The notes: generated by a model not told the origin, from the sequence alone. Shown: positions 16,807 to 27,359, numbered from the stretch's first letter. The stretch: DNA of 64,000 nt from Austwickia chelonae (GCF_003391095.1 NZ_CP031447.1:62001-126000), one strand, 5' to 3'. A program made the numbers and translations.

Positions 16807-17580
16807 TCAGTCAGTCGGGCCGAAGATGCGTGCCTTCTCCGCGTCCTCGTCCGCCGGGCGTCCGGCCATCCTCTTCTGGAGGTCGAGGCGCCATCTCTCG
16901 GGCAAAGCCGCGTATTCGACGAGCTCGCGGGCTCCGGTCAGATCGTTCGGGTCGTTCAAGACGCGGGAGACCAGGGCGACCGTCGGCTGCCGGGCATCGG
17001 TGTCGAGCAGATGGACCTGGTCGCCTGGGGTGATCGTCCCAGGGGTGACTACTCGCAGATACCAGCCGGACCATCCGGTGGTTTGCACTCGTTGCACCAG
17101 GTCTGGGATCGCCCAACGTCGGGCGAGTTTGAAACAGGGCCTGCGCGGTTGACTGACCTGCAGGGTGGCCGAACCGACCTGCCAGATGTCGGCGATCCGT
17201 ACGCTGTTCTCATCGACGAGCGGGAGTGAGCTGGACAGGGAAGATGCGCGGCTCGGCTCGCGATGTTCGTGGTTCGTCGACGGCGGGACGAGGGACAGAT
17301 TCTCGAAGAAGGCGCCCTCGGGCAGGTCCAAACCGTACCTTTCCCCCCAGGAGCGGTAGTGGTGTCCGGCGTAGGCGAGGACGGCTTTGTCGGGCCCGCC
17401 GTGATGTCGAAGGTCGGCCTGCTCGTCACCGTCCGGCCCATCCGGCCCGAACCTCACGGGACCGGGCGCCTCATCCTTCACAGCACCGCTGGCGATGTCG
17501 CGTCCACCCCACCGGTGCAAGCGAACCCGCCCGATCCTGATGTTGCCCACCAGAGCGATGACCGTCGAAGGAGAAGCCAT
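16807..17580 (-). CDS. MOSC-domain protein (YiiM-like)
   Basis: 257 residues from ATG 17580. MOSC domains are beta-barrels related to the molybdenum cofactor sulfurase C-terminus; YiiM-type proteins act in detoxification of N-hydroxylated bases. Visible elements: a HHGGPDKAVLAY motif near 70, the metal/sulfur-carrier-like Cys in VSQPRRPCFKL, and the C-terminal domain segment ALPERWRLDLQKR. An unusual Ser-rich insertion (about 115-135) interrupts the expected FGENL-type loop, where the sequence reads FFENL. The start was chosen because homology begins there; the ribosome binding site is poor. Confidence 0.82.
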   Translation of the reverse strand: MASPSTVIALVGNIRIGRVRLHRWGGRDIASGAVKDEAPGPVRFGPDGPDGDEQADLRHHGGPDKAVLAYAGHHYRSWGERYGLDLPEGAFFENLSLVPPSTNHEHREPSRASSLSSSLPLVDENSVRIADIWQVGSATLQVSQPRRPCFKLARRWAIPDLVQRVQTTGWSGWYLRVVTPGTITPGDQVHLLDTDARQPTVALVSRVLNDPNDLTGARELVEYAALPERWRLDLQKRMAGRPADEDAEKARIFGPTD

Positions 17581-17612
17581 ATCCGCATCGTTCCACACGC
17601 GATGATGGCGGC

Positions 17613-18021
17613 ATGCTCGTCCATCTTCGTCTCGTCGTGCCGCCCCCGCTGGCGGACGAGACCCGCGCATTGCTGCTCGCCGAGACCTATGTCACCAATG
17701 TGACCTGGGCCGACGGGCAGTCCATTCGTCCTCCAGGCGCTCTGGTGGGCGTAGACGTCACGCGGGAAACCGCTGACGACGTTGTGAGGCGTGGTCCTGC
17801 ACCAGGTCTCGACCGCGGCAGGGAATCTCGCCGTAGCTTCAGCGACCGGAGTGACTGATGAGATCTTCGGCAGTGCAGCCCAACTGGTGATCAATATCGC
17901 GGGGATGCTCGTCGGGGGGATCGCCACCTTATGGGTGGAGCGGGTGACCGGTGACCGTCTGCATCTCCGCCCGGACGCGAAGATCGCTGCCTGGGTCAGC
18001 GGCCTGCGGCGTCCACGATGA
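17613..18021 (+). pseudogene. DUF389 membrane protein, internally deleted
   Basis: The first ORF (from ATG 17613) matches the DUF389 N-terminus (VHLRLVVPPPLADE, VTNVTW, GVDVTRETADDVV). From about 17790 the homology continues in another frame with the C-terminal membrane part (NLAVASATGVTDEIFGSAAQ, LVINIAGMLVGGIATL). The central few hundred residues and several membrane helices of the normal protein are missing. This is an internal deletion with a frameshift at the join, so the product is not functional. The two halves are recognised by eye; alignment to an intact DUF389 protein would fix the junction. Confidence 0.75.
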
Positions 18022-18043
18022 GTTGCACGCCTCCCCGCCGAGG

Positions 18044-18811
18044 TCACAGCAGTTGGGGAAGATTCATGGCGAGAACGTAGGCCGCCACGACGAAGAGTAG
18101 GGCGCTGAAAGCTGCGGTGAGATGCCGTGGGTCGACCCGAGCTGCGACTCGCCCACCCCACAGGCTGCCCAGCGCACCGAAGAAGCTGAAGACGAGGATC
18201 AGCGGCCATTCGATCTCCACCCCGCCGGTGACCCGGGCGGCCAGCGCCACCAGACTGTTCACCACGATGACGACCAGTGACGTGCCCACCGCGGCCGGCA
18301 TCGGGAAACCCAGGACGAGGACCAGGGCCGGGACGACGGCGAAGCCACCGCCGACCCCGAAGAAGCCGGTCAGTAGCCCTACAGCGGTCGCGGCCAGGAC
18401 GATCGCCACCGGACTGCGGCGATCGCCGGTGTCGGTGGCGGAAGCGCCCTTGAGCGCGCGGCGTGCCATGAGCGTGCCCACCACGACCAGGAGCACTCCG
18501 AAGGAGGACATCAGCGCCACGGCCGGTACTGCGATGGACAGCCTGGAGCCCAGGAGCGAGCCGACCACTCCGAACAGTCCGAAGAGCAGTCCGTCCTTGA
18601 ATCGGACGTTGCCTCGGGAGTGGTGGCTCGCCACGCCGACCACGGAGATCAAGGACACGATGACCAGAGACCCGGCTGTCGCCGCCGACGGGGACTGCCC
18701 GAGGAGATAGACCAGGATCGGCACCGTCAGGATGGCACCGCCACCGCCCAGCGCCCCCAGGATCAGCCCCACCAGGAGCCCGAAGGGGGCGACCATCAGC
18801 AGGCTGTTCAC
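18044..18811 (-). CDS. TauE/SafE-family sulfite/sulfur-compound exporter
   Basis: 255 residues with about eight membrane helices in two similar halves. Each half starts with a Gly-rich loop (GALGGGGAILTVP; GFFGVGGGFAVVP), the hallmark of the TauE/SafE family, which moves sulfite, sulfonates or other organosulfur anions. GTG start with a weak ribosome binding site. It lies downstream of the rhodanese gene on the same strand, as in bacterial sulfide/persulfide-response (cst-like) clusters where TauE exports sulfite or thiosulfate. It is likely co-transcribed with that gene from the palindromic operator at 19256. Confidence 0.88.
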   Translation of the reverse strand: MNSLLMVAPFGLLVGLILGALGGGGAILTVPILVYLLGQSPSAATAGSLVIVSLISVVGVASHHSRGNVRFKDGLLFGLFGVVGSLLGSRLSIAVPAVALMSSFGVLLVVVGTLMARRALKGASATDTGDRRSPVAIVLAATAVGLLTGFFGVGGGFAVVPALVLVLGFPMPAAVGTSLVVIVVNSLVALAARVTGGVEIEWPLILVFSFFGALGSLWGGRVAARVDPRHLTAAFSALLFVVAAYVLAMNLPQLL

Positions 18812-18890
18812 TGTCGGGTCCGTCCGTCGTGTCTCACGGGTCGTCCTGTTGTCGGGGAGAACACCGGTGAATCAGCCTCCTGGTCGATGG

Positions 18891-19208
18891 TCAGCGCCGC
18901 GACATGCCTTGCACGACCGGTCGGCCCAGTTGGACCCATCCGTTCGTCCCTCCTTGGACGGAGACGGCGTCATGCCCGGCGTCCATCAGCAAAGTGGTGG
19001 CCGCCTTGGAACGGTTCCCACTGGCGCAGATGACGTATATCACACCGTCAGAAGGGATTTCAGAGAGGTGGTCGGCAAGGCGGGAGAGTGGGGCCGTGAT
19101 CGCTCCAGGGACATGCCCGGCGGCGTACTCGTTCGGCTCGCGAACATCGACCACCGTGGCCGCCTCGGCATGGGCCTGGGCCAGGTCGTCAAGGGTGCAC
19201 TCGCGCAT
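18891..19208 (-). CDS. Single-domain rhodanese sulfurtransferase
   Basis: 105 residues, a complete single rhodanese domain. Conserved features: VDVREPNEYAAGHVPGA near 20-36, active-site loop CASGNRS with the catalytic Cys at 61, and the closing GGTNGWVQLGRP. It transfers sulfane sulfur via a Cys-persulfide. ATG start with GGAG upstream. Its start lies about 50 bases from the CsoR/CstR-type palindrome, divergent from the MBL-rhodanese gene. Confidence 0.9.
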   Translation of the reverse strand: MRECTLDDLAQAHAEAATVVDVREPNEYAAGHVPGAITAPLSRLADHLSEIPSDGVIYVICASGNRSKAATTLLMDAGHDAVSVQGGTNGWVQLGRPVVQGMSRR

Positions 19209-19255
19209 CTGCTGCTCCGTTCGTGAAGGGATTCCAGTGTTCGGACCTTGTCCGA

Positions 19256-19277
19256 AAGATACCCCCGGGGGTATCTT
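19256..19277. promoter_or_regulatory. CsoR/CstR-type operator
   Basis: A perfect 22-bp palindrome centred on CCCCCGGGGG with half-site GATACCCCC. This is the known shape of CsoR-family (copper) and CstR (persulfide) operators, ATACCCCnnGGGGTAT-like. It lies between the divergent rhodanese/tauE and MBL-rhodanese genes. It overlaps a plausible -10 (TATCTT, 19272-19277) spaced 18 bases from TTGTCC (19248-19253). The sulfur gene context favours CstR. No csoR/cstR gene is in the window, so the regulator acts in trans. Confidence 0.75.
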
Positions 19278-19328
19278 GCCAACTAGGGGAGAGTCACTCG
19301 GGGCGACCGAGAACTCAAGGAGAGGACC

Positions 19329-20699
19329 ATGATCTTCACCCAGTACTACCTGGACTGTCTCTCACAAGCGTCCTACCTGATCGCCGACGAGACCAGCCGA
19401 AAAGCCGTCATCGTCGACCCACGCCGCGACATCGACGACTACCTCACCGACACGCGCGACGCAGACCTGGACATCATCGGCATCATCAACACCCACTTCC
19501 ACGCCGACTTCGTCTCCGGACACCTCGAACTCGCCCGAGCAACCGGCGCCTGGATCGGCTACGGACACCACGCCACCCCCGAATTCGACATCCGCCCACT
19601 CCACCACGGCGACCGGATCGACCTCGGCGACCTCCAGCTCGACATCCTCGAAACCCCCGGACACACCCCCGAATCGATCAGCATCCTCGTCCACGAACAC
19701 GCCGACGACCCCACCCCCTACGGCGTCCTCACCGGCGACGCCCTCTTCATCGGCGACGTCGGCCGACCCGACCTGCTCGCCTCCGAAGGCAACACCGCCG
19801 ACGAACTCGCCCGCAAGCTCTACCACTCCATCCAGAAAACCCTGATGGGCCTACCCGACGAAGTCCGCGTCTTCCCCGCCCACGGCGCAGGATCCGCCTG
19901 CGGCAAGAACCTCTCCACCGAAAAACAATCCACCATCGGCGAACAACGACGCACCAACTACGCCTGCGCCCCCATGAGCGAAGACGACTTCGTCGCCATC
20001 GTCACCGAAGGCCAACCTGCCGCACCCGCCTACTTCAGCTTCGACGCCACCCTCAACAAACAACAACGACCCGTCCTCGACCCCCACGCGACCATCCCCG
20101 CACTCACCGACGAACAGATCGACAACGCGCTCGCCGACGGAGCCGTGGTCCACGACGCACGACCAGCGCCCGACTACACCGCCGGACACCTGCAGGGATC
20201 AGTCAGCGTCCCCACCGACGGACGGATGGCCGAAACCGCCGGGATGCTCTTCGCGCCCAGACAACGCTTCGTCCTCGCCACCCCTGAAGGTCTCGAACAG
20301 GACACCGCCATGCGACTCTCCCGCATCGGATACGACCAGGTCATCGGCTATATCCCGCAGATCGAGGAGTACCTTGCTCGACATGCCGCCCACGTCGCCC
20401 ACGCCGCCAAGGTCCCCGCCGACCACACCGATCAGCTCGGCGCAGACACCCAACTGCTCGACATCCGTAACCCCGGCGAAGTCGCCCAGGGCATGATCCC
20501 CGGAGCCAACCACATCCCCCTGCCCCAACTGGCCGAACGACACCACGAACTCGACCCCACCCGCCCCACCGTCGTCTACTGCGCAGGCGGCTGGCGTTCC
20601 CACGTCGGCGCAAGCTACCTGCGCAGCAGAGGATTCACCGACGTCGCCGACATCACCGGCGGTTACAACGCCTGGGCCGCCGAACACCAGAAGGCCTGA
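19329..20699 (+). CDS. MBL-fold hydrolase fused to two rhodanese domains (persulfide dioxygenase/CstB-like)
   Basis: 456 residues with AAGGAGAGG before the ATG. The metallo-beta-lactamase domain (1 to about 235) has the THFHADFVSGH metal motif (His56, His58, Asp60, His65) typical of persulfide dioxygenases of the ETHE1/CstB group, which use mononuclear non-haem iron to oxidise persulfides to sulfite. A first rhodanese-like domain (about 255-355) has lost its Cys (LATPEG in the active loop); the C-terminal rhodanese (about 360-456) keeps it in YCAGGWRS (Cys418). With the divergent rhodanese and TauE this forms a sulfide-detoxification set under the shared operator. Confidence 0.9.
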   Translation: MIFTQYYLDCLSQASYLIADETSRKAVIVDPRRDIDDYLTDTRDADLDIIGIINTHFHADFVSGHLELARATGAWIGYGHHATPEFDIRPLHHGDRIDLGDLQLDILETPGHTPESISILVHEHADDPTPYGVLTGDALFIGDVGRPDLLASEGNTADELARKLYHSIQKTLMGLPDEVRVFPAHGAGSACGKNLSTEKQSTIGEQRRTNYACAPMSEDDFVAIVTEGQPAAPAYFSFDATLNKQQRPVLDPHATIPALTDEQIDNALADGAVVHDARPAPDYTAGHLQGSVSVPTDGRMAETAGMLFAPRQRFVLATPEGLEQDTAMRLSRIGYDQVIGYIPQIEEYLARHAAHVAHAAKVPADHTDQLGADTQLLDIRNPGEVAQGMIPGANHIPLPQLAERHHELDPTRPTVVYCAGGWRSHVGASYLRSRGFTDVADITGGYNAWAAEHQKA

Positions 20700-20721
20700 A
20701 CCGCTCGCCCCTCAACCGAAC

Positions 20722-20741
20722 CCACCTTCGGGCTAAGGTGG
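20722..20741 (+). terminator. Short hairpin after the MBL-rhodanese gene
   Basis: CCACCTT (20722-20728) and AAGGTGG (20735-20741) with a 6-nt loop, 23 bases past the stop codon and before the riboswitch. A modest stem without a T-run; probably ends the preceding transcript. Confidence 0.45.
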
Positions 20742-20751
20742 ACGAGTCGAC

Positions 20752-22697
<1,946 letters not shown>

Positions 22698-22780
22698 GTT
22701 CATGGGAGAGCCGGTGGCCAGCACTGTTGCCGGAGTAGTGGACGCGCAGTAAGGGAAATCACCGGTCACTGTCTAAAGTC

Positions 22781-22792
22781 GTTGTCGACAAC
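22781..22792. promoter_or_regulatory. 12-bp palindrome upstream of the M48 protease gene
   Basis: GTTGTCGACAAC is a perfect palindrome 36 bases before the M48 start codon, in the expected promoter region. Possible operator; the binding protein is unknown. Confidence 0.35.
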
Positions 22793-22827
22793 TTCGGAGA
22801 ACGACGGGGACACAAGGACGGCAGACC

Positions 22828-23826
22828 ATGACGAGCTCACCGCTCAGCGGGCTGAAAGTCGCGTGGAAGTGGCGCAGCATCGAAGGTGTGCATGTGAGTT
22901 CGGTGGTGACCCTGCTGGCGGCCGCTCCCTGGACCGCGCTGGGATTCGTGGCCTTCACCTGTATCGGGATGGTCGTGGATCTGGTGCGCCCAGGCTCGGG
23001 AGAGACCGTGCTGTGGAGTCTCATCCTGGTCTGGGCGTTCTCCGGCCTGTTGGCATTGCAGCGAGCAGGAGAGACCATCCTGGCCAAGGTTCTTTTCGGA
23101 TGGCGCCGGCCCACTCCCGGGGAGTTGGCGCAGCTCGCCCCGGCCTGGCAGGCCGTCACGGCCCGGGCCGGGGTCGATCCGTCCCGCTATTCGCTGTGGA
23201 TCGCCGACCTGAAATATGCGAATGCCGCTGCCGCCGGTGGACACATGATCTCGGTGACCACCGGGGCGATGAAGACGCTGAAGCCGACACAGCTGGAAGC
23301 CGTGCTTGCTCATGAGCTGGGGCACCACCGGGCCGGTCACACCTGGTCGACCCTGTTGGCGGTCTGGTACGCGATGCCGGGCCGGTGGGTGGCTCGGCTG
23401 ACGACCTGGGGTTTTCGTCAGGTGCTGGGGGTCGCCGCCCGGCATGCGGTGAAGGTCGACCTCAGCGGGAACCTGCTGGCCGTGGTGAAGATGCTCTCCT
23501 TGCTGCTGCCGGTGTGGGCGGCGCTGCTGGTCATGCAGATCGTTTTCGCGGCGAACCCGGCGTGGCTGCTGGTCCCGGTGATCCCGCTGGCAGCGGCCTT
23601 CTTCAACCGGTACGCCGAGCTGTACGCCGACAGTTTCGCCGTGAGCATCGGCTACGGGCCCTTGCTGCGGGAGGTGCTGGAACAGTTCCAGGAAGCAGGC
23701 TGTGACCAGGCCGCCGAGGAGGCCGGGGTGCGGGCCGCGCTGTTCGCGACGCATCCCACGTGCAAGACCCGCATCCTGGGGATCGAGCGGCAGCTTGCTT
23801 CCAGGGAAGGCCAGCACCGCGACTGA
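22828..23826 (+). CDS. M48-family membrane zinc metalloprotease
   Basis: 332 residues with two N-terminal membrane helices (about 25-50 and 60-80) and a further hydrophobic region near 205-250. The zinc site HELGH (162-166) is followed by the third ligand Glu in YAELYAD, as in HtpX/Ste24-like peptidases that handle membrane-protein quality control. ATG start with AGGACGG upstream. The C-terminal part holds the conserved HPTCKTRI segment. Single gene between thiC and a convergent DUF3817 gene. Confidence 0.88.
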   Translation: MTSSPLSGLKVAWKWRSIEGVHVSSVVTLLAAAPWTALGFVAFTCIGMVVDLVRPGSGETVLWSLILVWAFSGLLALQRAGETILAKVLFGWRRPTPGELAQLAPAWQAVTARAGVDPSRYSLWIADLKYANAAAAGGHMISVTTGAMKTLKPTQLEAVLAHELGHHRAGHTWSTLLAVWYAMPGRWVARLTTWGFRQVLGVAARHAVKVDLSGNLLAVVKMLSLLLPVWAALLVMQIVFAANPAWLLVPVIPLAAAFFNRYAELYADSFAVSIGYGPLLREVLEQFQEAGCDQAAEEAGVRAALFATHPTCKTRILGIERQLASREGQHRD

Positions 23827-23864
23827 AGCCTGCGGAGAATCGACACGGGCACCGTGGTCGAGGA

Positions 23865-24335
23865 TCAGCCGAACCATCGGGTGGGCGGGCCCAGGGTCAG
23901 CAGCGTCGCGAAGACGACAGTGACCGAGAGGAGACCGACCAGCCCGGCCTGTACCGGGCGGCGCACTGCCAGCCCGACCAGGCGTTCGTGGCTGCCGCCG
24001 GGTTCGTCGGTGTGCAACCGCCAGGTCTGGCCGAGCAGACCCCGGCGTTCGGCATACCGTTCGAAAGGCACCGTCGCATAAGGGAGGACGGCCGAGCCCA
24101 GACCCAGGGCCAGGTCGCGGAGCGACCACCGCTGATCGACGGCGATCAACACGGTGACCAGGCAGTAGGCCAGGAAGACGAAGCCGTGGATGCCGCCCCC
24201 GATCCGGGACCCGACCTCCCCCAGGTCGAGCAGATATTTACCGGCCATCCCCAGCAGGAGCAAGGTCCAGGTGACCATCTCGGCGAGGGCCAGAACCTGG
24301 TAGAGCCGGGCGGGGCGGGACACGACGGCAGACAT
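23865..24335 (-). CDS. DUF3817 integral membrane protein
   Basis: 156 residues from ATG 24335 (AAAGGG upstream), rejecting a longer frame that starts in non-homologous sequence. Membrane helices at about 12-30, 45-70 and 120-145. The motif LAEMVTWTLLLLGMAGKYL followed by GGGIHGFVFLAY is the DUF3817 signature, a small actinobacterial membrane family of unknown function. It reads towards the M48 gene. Confidence 0.85.
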   Translation of the reverse strand: MSAVVSRPARLYQVLALAEMVTWTLLLLGMAGKYLLDLGEVGSRIGGGIHGFVFLAYCLVTVLIAVDQRWSLRDLALGLGSAVLPYATVPFERYAERRGLLGQTWRLHTDEPGGSHERLVGLAVRRPVQAGLVGLLSVTVVFATLLTLGPPTRWFG

Positions 24336-24447
24336 GGGGCCCTTTCGGGTCGTACGGCGGAATCTCCTATTTTGGCATTCACCGTCTCCGGGGTAGCCGG
24401 TCCGACGATCTGTGGACGGACCGGCCACCCGCGACAGGGACCGGTGA

Positions 24448-25455
24448 TCAGAGACGGACGAGCATCTTCCCGGTGTTCGCCCCGCCCAACAGGTCGATGA
24501 AGGCCTGCGGAGCCGCGTCGAGGCCGTCCCGGAAGGTCTCGTCGTAACGGATCTCGCCGGAGGCCACCCACGGGGCGACTTCCTGGACGAACTGCTCCCG
24601 CATGTCGGAGTACTGGCCGACGATGAATCCGCGCAAGGTCAGCTGACGGCCGATGACGGTGGTCAGATTGCGCGGGCCCGGCGCCGGCTCGGTCGCGTTG
24701 TACTGGGAGATCGCGCCGCACATGGCAACCCGGCCGTTGAGCTTCAAATGACCGATCGCGGCTTCGAGATGTTCCCCGCCGACATTGTCGAAGTAGACGT
24801 CGATACCGTCCGGTGCTACCTGCTGCAAGCGGTCGGCGATCGGCCCGTCGTGGTAGTCGAAGGCGGCGTCGAAACCGAGTTCGAGCAGCCGGGCGACCTT
24901 CTCCGGGGTGCCTGCGCTGCCGACCACCCGGGAAGCGCCTTTGAGCCGGGCAAGCTGCCCGACGAGCGAACCCACGGCTCCAGCAGCCCCGGAGACGAAG
25001 ACGGCATCACCTGCGCGGAATTCAGCTGCGGCGAGCAGCCCGGCGTAGGCGGTCAGCCCGGGCATCCCCAAGATGCCGAGGTAGGCCGAGGCCGGAACCG
25101 CCCGAGTGTCCACCGGAGTGGCCTCCTCGGCCGGGAGGACAGCGTGCTCCCGCCAGCCCAGACCGTGCACGACCATCGTGCCGACCGGCAGGGCATCGCT
25201 GGTCGACGCGATCACCTCACCCACGGCTCCACCTTGCAGGGGCTCGCCGATCTGGAAAGGCGGGATGTAGGACTTCGTGTCGTTCATCCGGCCACGCATG
25301 TACGGGTCCACCGACATCACCCGGTTGGCGACCACCACGTGATGGGCGTCCATCTCGGGCAGCTCGGCGATCTCCAGGCGGAAGTTCTCCGGCACAGGGC
25401 GACCCTGCGGGCGAGAGGCCAGAACGATCTGACGGGTACTGGTGGGAATACTCAC
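24448..25455 (-). CDS. NADP-dependent zinc-free medium-chain oxidoreductase (CurA/leukotriene-dehydrogenase type)
   Basis: 335 residues from GTG 25455 with AGAGGAAA upstream; in-frame codons before it have no homology. Signature features: SRPQGRPVPENF at the N-terminus, VDPYMRGRM, the Rossmann region FVSGAAGAVGSLVGQLAR near 148, and YFDNVGGEHLEAA near 220. The family reduces activated double bonds of enals, enones and quinones with NADPH. The MarR-type regulator lies directly upstream on the same strand (91-base gap), so it is likely the regulated target. Confidence 0.9.
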   Translation of the reverse strand: MSIPTSTRQIVLASRPQGRPVPENFRLEIAELPEMDAHHVVVANRVMSVDPYMRGRMNDTKSYIPPFQIGEPLQGGAVGEVIASTSDALPVGTMVVHGLGWREHAVLPAEEATPVDTRAVPASAYLGILGMPGLTAYAGLLAAAEFRAGDAVFVSGAAGAVGSLVGQLARLKGASRVVGSAGTPEKVARLLELGFDAAFDYHDGPIADRLQQVAPDGIDVYFDNVGGEHLEAAIGHLKLNGRVAMCGAISQYNATEPAPGPRNLTTVIGRQLTLRGFIVGQYSDMREQFVQEVAPWVASGEIRYDETFRDGLDAAPQAFIDLLGGANTGKMLVRL

Positions 25456-25546
25456 GGATTTCCTCTTCTCGTCGTCTGACGGAGGAGTGTGCTCGGCCCG
25501 ACCGGTCGGGCGCCTTCGTGCCGGGACGAACCCGGTGGGATCCGTG

Positions 25547-26023
25547 TCAGTCCTTCGGCAGGACGGTGCGCTCGCTCTCGCCGAGCGCTTCACAGAAACG
25601 CTTGGCCAACCGGTGCAGGGTGGCGATCTCCTCCGCTGTCATCGTGATCCGCCCGGCGAGGCATCTTTGTACCTCGGCCATGCGGTCTTTCAGCTCGTGC
25701 CCGGCGGGTGTCAGGTAGATCGAGACCCGCCGTTCGTCACGGCTGTGACGCCGGCGTTCGACATAACCGGTGTCCTGCAGCCGTCGTAACAAAGGGGAAA
25801 GCGTGCCGCTGTCGAGCCTGAGCCGACCACCCAACTCGGAGACGGTGAGCCCGTCGTTCTCCCAGAGCGCCAGCAGGGTGAGGTATTGGGGGTAGGTCAA
25901 CCCGAGGTCGGTGAGTTCGGACCGGTAGGCATTCGACGCCGCCCGCGCCGCGGCATTGAGCGCGAAGCACAGCTGGTTGTCGAGGGTGAGATCCCGGTCC
26001 ATCGGACCATCGTGACACAGCAT
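25547..26023 (-). CDS. MarR/OhrR-family transcriptional regulator
   Basis: 158 residues from ATG 26023 with GAAGG seven bases upstream; a start at 26002 is also possible. Winged-helix MarR fold: LTYPQYLTLLALWENDGLTVSELGGRL, recognition region SGTLSPLLRRLQDTGYVERRRH, wing DERRVSIYLTPAG. The early LCFALNAAARAASNAYR matches OhrR, in which this Cys senses organic peroxides. Its own promoter carries a perfect 10-bp inverted repeat with AATTGT halves, close to the OhrR-type box. It probably autoregulates and controls the oxidoreductase downstream, perhaps also the alkene reductase. Confidence 0.88.
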   Translation of the reverse strand: MLCHDGPMDRDLTLDNQLCFALNAAARAASNAYRSELTDLGLTYPQYLTLLALWENDGLTVSELGGRLRLDSGTLSPLLRRLQDTGYVERRRHSRDERRVSIYLTPAGHELKDRMAEVQRCLAGRITMTAEEIATLHRLAKRFCEALGESERTVLPKD

Positions 26024-26036
26024 CAAATTGCCTTCA

Positions 26037-26058
26037 ATTGAATTGTGAACAATTCAAT
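26037..26058. promoter_or_regulatory. MarR/OhrR-type operator
   Basis: Perfect inverted repeat ATTGAATTGT (26037-26046), GA, ACAATTCAAT (26049-26058), 14 bases upstream of the MarR ATG. The AATTGT halves match the known OhrR-box style. Confidence 0.6.
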
Positions 26059-26122
26059 ACGTGTCGTCGACAGCATCAATAGCACCGGAAGCACACCCCT
26101 CGACACCTACCGGAGAACACGC

Positions 26123-27202
26123 TCAGAGCGTCGGATAATCCGTATAACCCACGGGGCCACGGGTGTAGAAGGTCGACACATCCGGCTCGTTCAACGCCGA
26201 CCCCTCACGCCAACGCCGCGCCAGATCCGGATTCGCCAGGAACAACCGGCCCACCGCGACCACATCGGCCAGATCTCGCTCAAGCAGATCAGCCACCGCA
26301 GACAGATCGTTCACCCGCGAAAAACCGAGATTGACCATCAACGGGCCACCGAAGCGCCGACGCAGATCAGCGACCAAGTCTGCCTTCACCGGATCCTCCA
26401 GATCGGCCAGCACCGACAGATAAGCCAGCCCGAGGTCCGCGACCCCATCGACCACCGCTTCATAGGTCGCCCTGGTCTGCTCGGCATCCTCCTCCAGGAC
26501 GCCCTGGATGTTGTGCGCCGGAGAGATCCGCAGACCCACCCGGTCCGCACCGATCGCCTCGGCGACCGCCCGCGTCACCTCGACCGTCATCCGGGCACGA
26601 GCCTGTGGCGAACCCCCGTACTCGTCGGTGCGCACATTGCTCACCGGAGACAAGAACTGATGCAGCAGATAGCCATTCGCCGAGTGGATCTCCACACCGT
26701 CGACCCCGGCTGCCCGGGCGTTCTTCGCCGCCTGGACGAATTCGGCCACGACATCGGGAATCTCCGCAGTCTCCAGGGCACGCGGCAACGCGTGCTCGAC
26801 CATGCCCTGCCTGGTCACGATCGTGCCGGGCGCGCGCAGTGCGCTGGGGGCCACCGTTTCCAGGCCGTTCTTGTTGTCGGGGTGGGAGATCCGCCCGACG
26901 TGCATCAGCTGGACGGCGATCTGGCCCCCGGCGGCGTGGACGGCGTCGGCGACGAGGCGCCAGCCGTCGATCTGGGCCGGGCTGTGGAGTCCGGGGGTGT
27001 GCAGGTAGCCCTGGCCGACGGCGCTGGGCTGGGTTCCTTCGCTGATGATGAGGCCTGCTCCGGCGCGTTGGGCGTAGTACTCGGCGTTGAGTTCGGTGGG
27101 GGCTTCGCCGTCGCCGGCGCGGCTGCGGGTGAGGGGGGCCATCACGAAGCGCTGGGGGACCTGGAAGGCGCCGAGGGTGATGGGGTCGAAGGGGGTCGGC
27201 AC
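26123..27202 (-). CDS. Old Yellow Enzyme family alkene reductase
   Basis: 359 residues from GTG 27202 (AGGAGA upstream). FMN-dependent ene-reductase acting on alpha,beta-unsaturated carbonyls, nitro compounds and maleimides with NAD(P)H. TIM-barrel features: PLTRSRAGDGEAPTEL near the N-terminus, the HVGRISHP substrate-side loop, the pair of ligands in GVEIHSANGYLLHQFLSP, NVRTDEYGGS, and C-terminal phosphate-binding VAVGRLFLANPDL. It lies upstream of the MarR/oxidoreductase pair on the same strand, a common electrophile-stress grouping. Confidence 0.93.
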   Translation of the reverse strand: MPTPFDPITLGAFQVPQRFVMAPLTRSRAGDGEAPTELNAEYYAQRAGAGLIISEGTQPSAVGQGYLHTPGLHSPAQIDGWRLVADAVHAAGGQIAVQLMHVGRISHPDNKNGLETVAPSALRAPGTIVTRQGMVEHALPRALETAEIPDVVAEFVQAAKNARAAGVDGVEIHSANGYLLHQFLSPVSNVRTDEYGGSPQARARMTVEVTRAVAEAIGADRVGLRISPAHNIQGVLEEDAEQTRATYEAVVDGVADLGLAYLSVLADLEDPVKADLVADLRRRFGGPLMVNLGFSRVNDLSAVADLLERDLADVVAVGRLFLANPDLARRWREGSALNEPDVSTFYTRGPVGYTDYPTL

Positions 27203-27290
27203 GGTTTCTCCTGTCGTTGTGCGGATGTCCGCGCTGGTGGACGGGTGTGGAGGTCCTTCTCCTTGGCCCTCAGGCTGACACAAAGCTCAG

Positions 27291-27338
27291 TTGCGTGCAA
27301 CTTAATTGCGCACAATATAAGAGTGTGATGTGTCACAC
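27291..27338. promoter_or_regulatory. Repeated operator-like motifs upstream of the alkene reductase
   Basis: TTGCGTGCAA (27291-27300) and TTGCGCACAA (27306-27315) are near-identical and spaced 15 bases apart, each close to palindromic. GTGTGA and TCACAC (27323-27328, 27333-27338) form a further inverted repeat. They sit between the divergent reductase and the S4 protein's 3' end, so they would serve the reductase. Likely binding sites of a redox regulator. Confidence 0.4.
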
Positions 27339-27359
27339 CATGAGATGCGCTAAGGGGGA

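Noticed and set aside
26045-27328. 427-codon plus-strand frame opposite the alkene reductase
   Set aside because: Antisense shadow with His/Arg/Gly-rich composition; the reductase is unambiguous.
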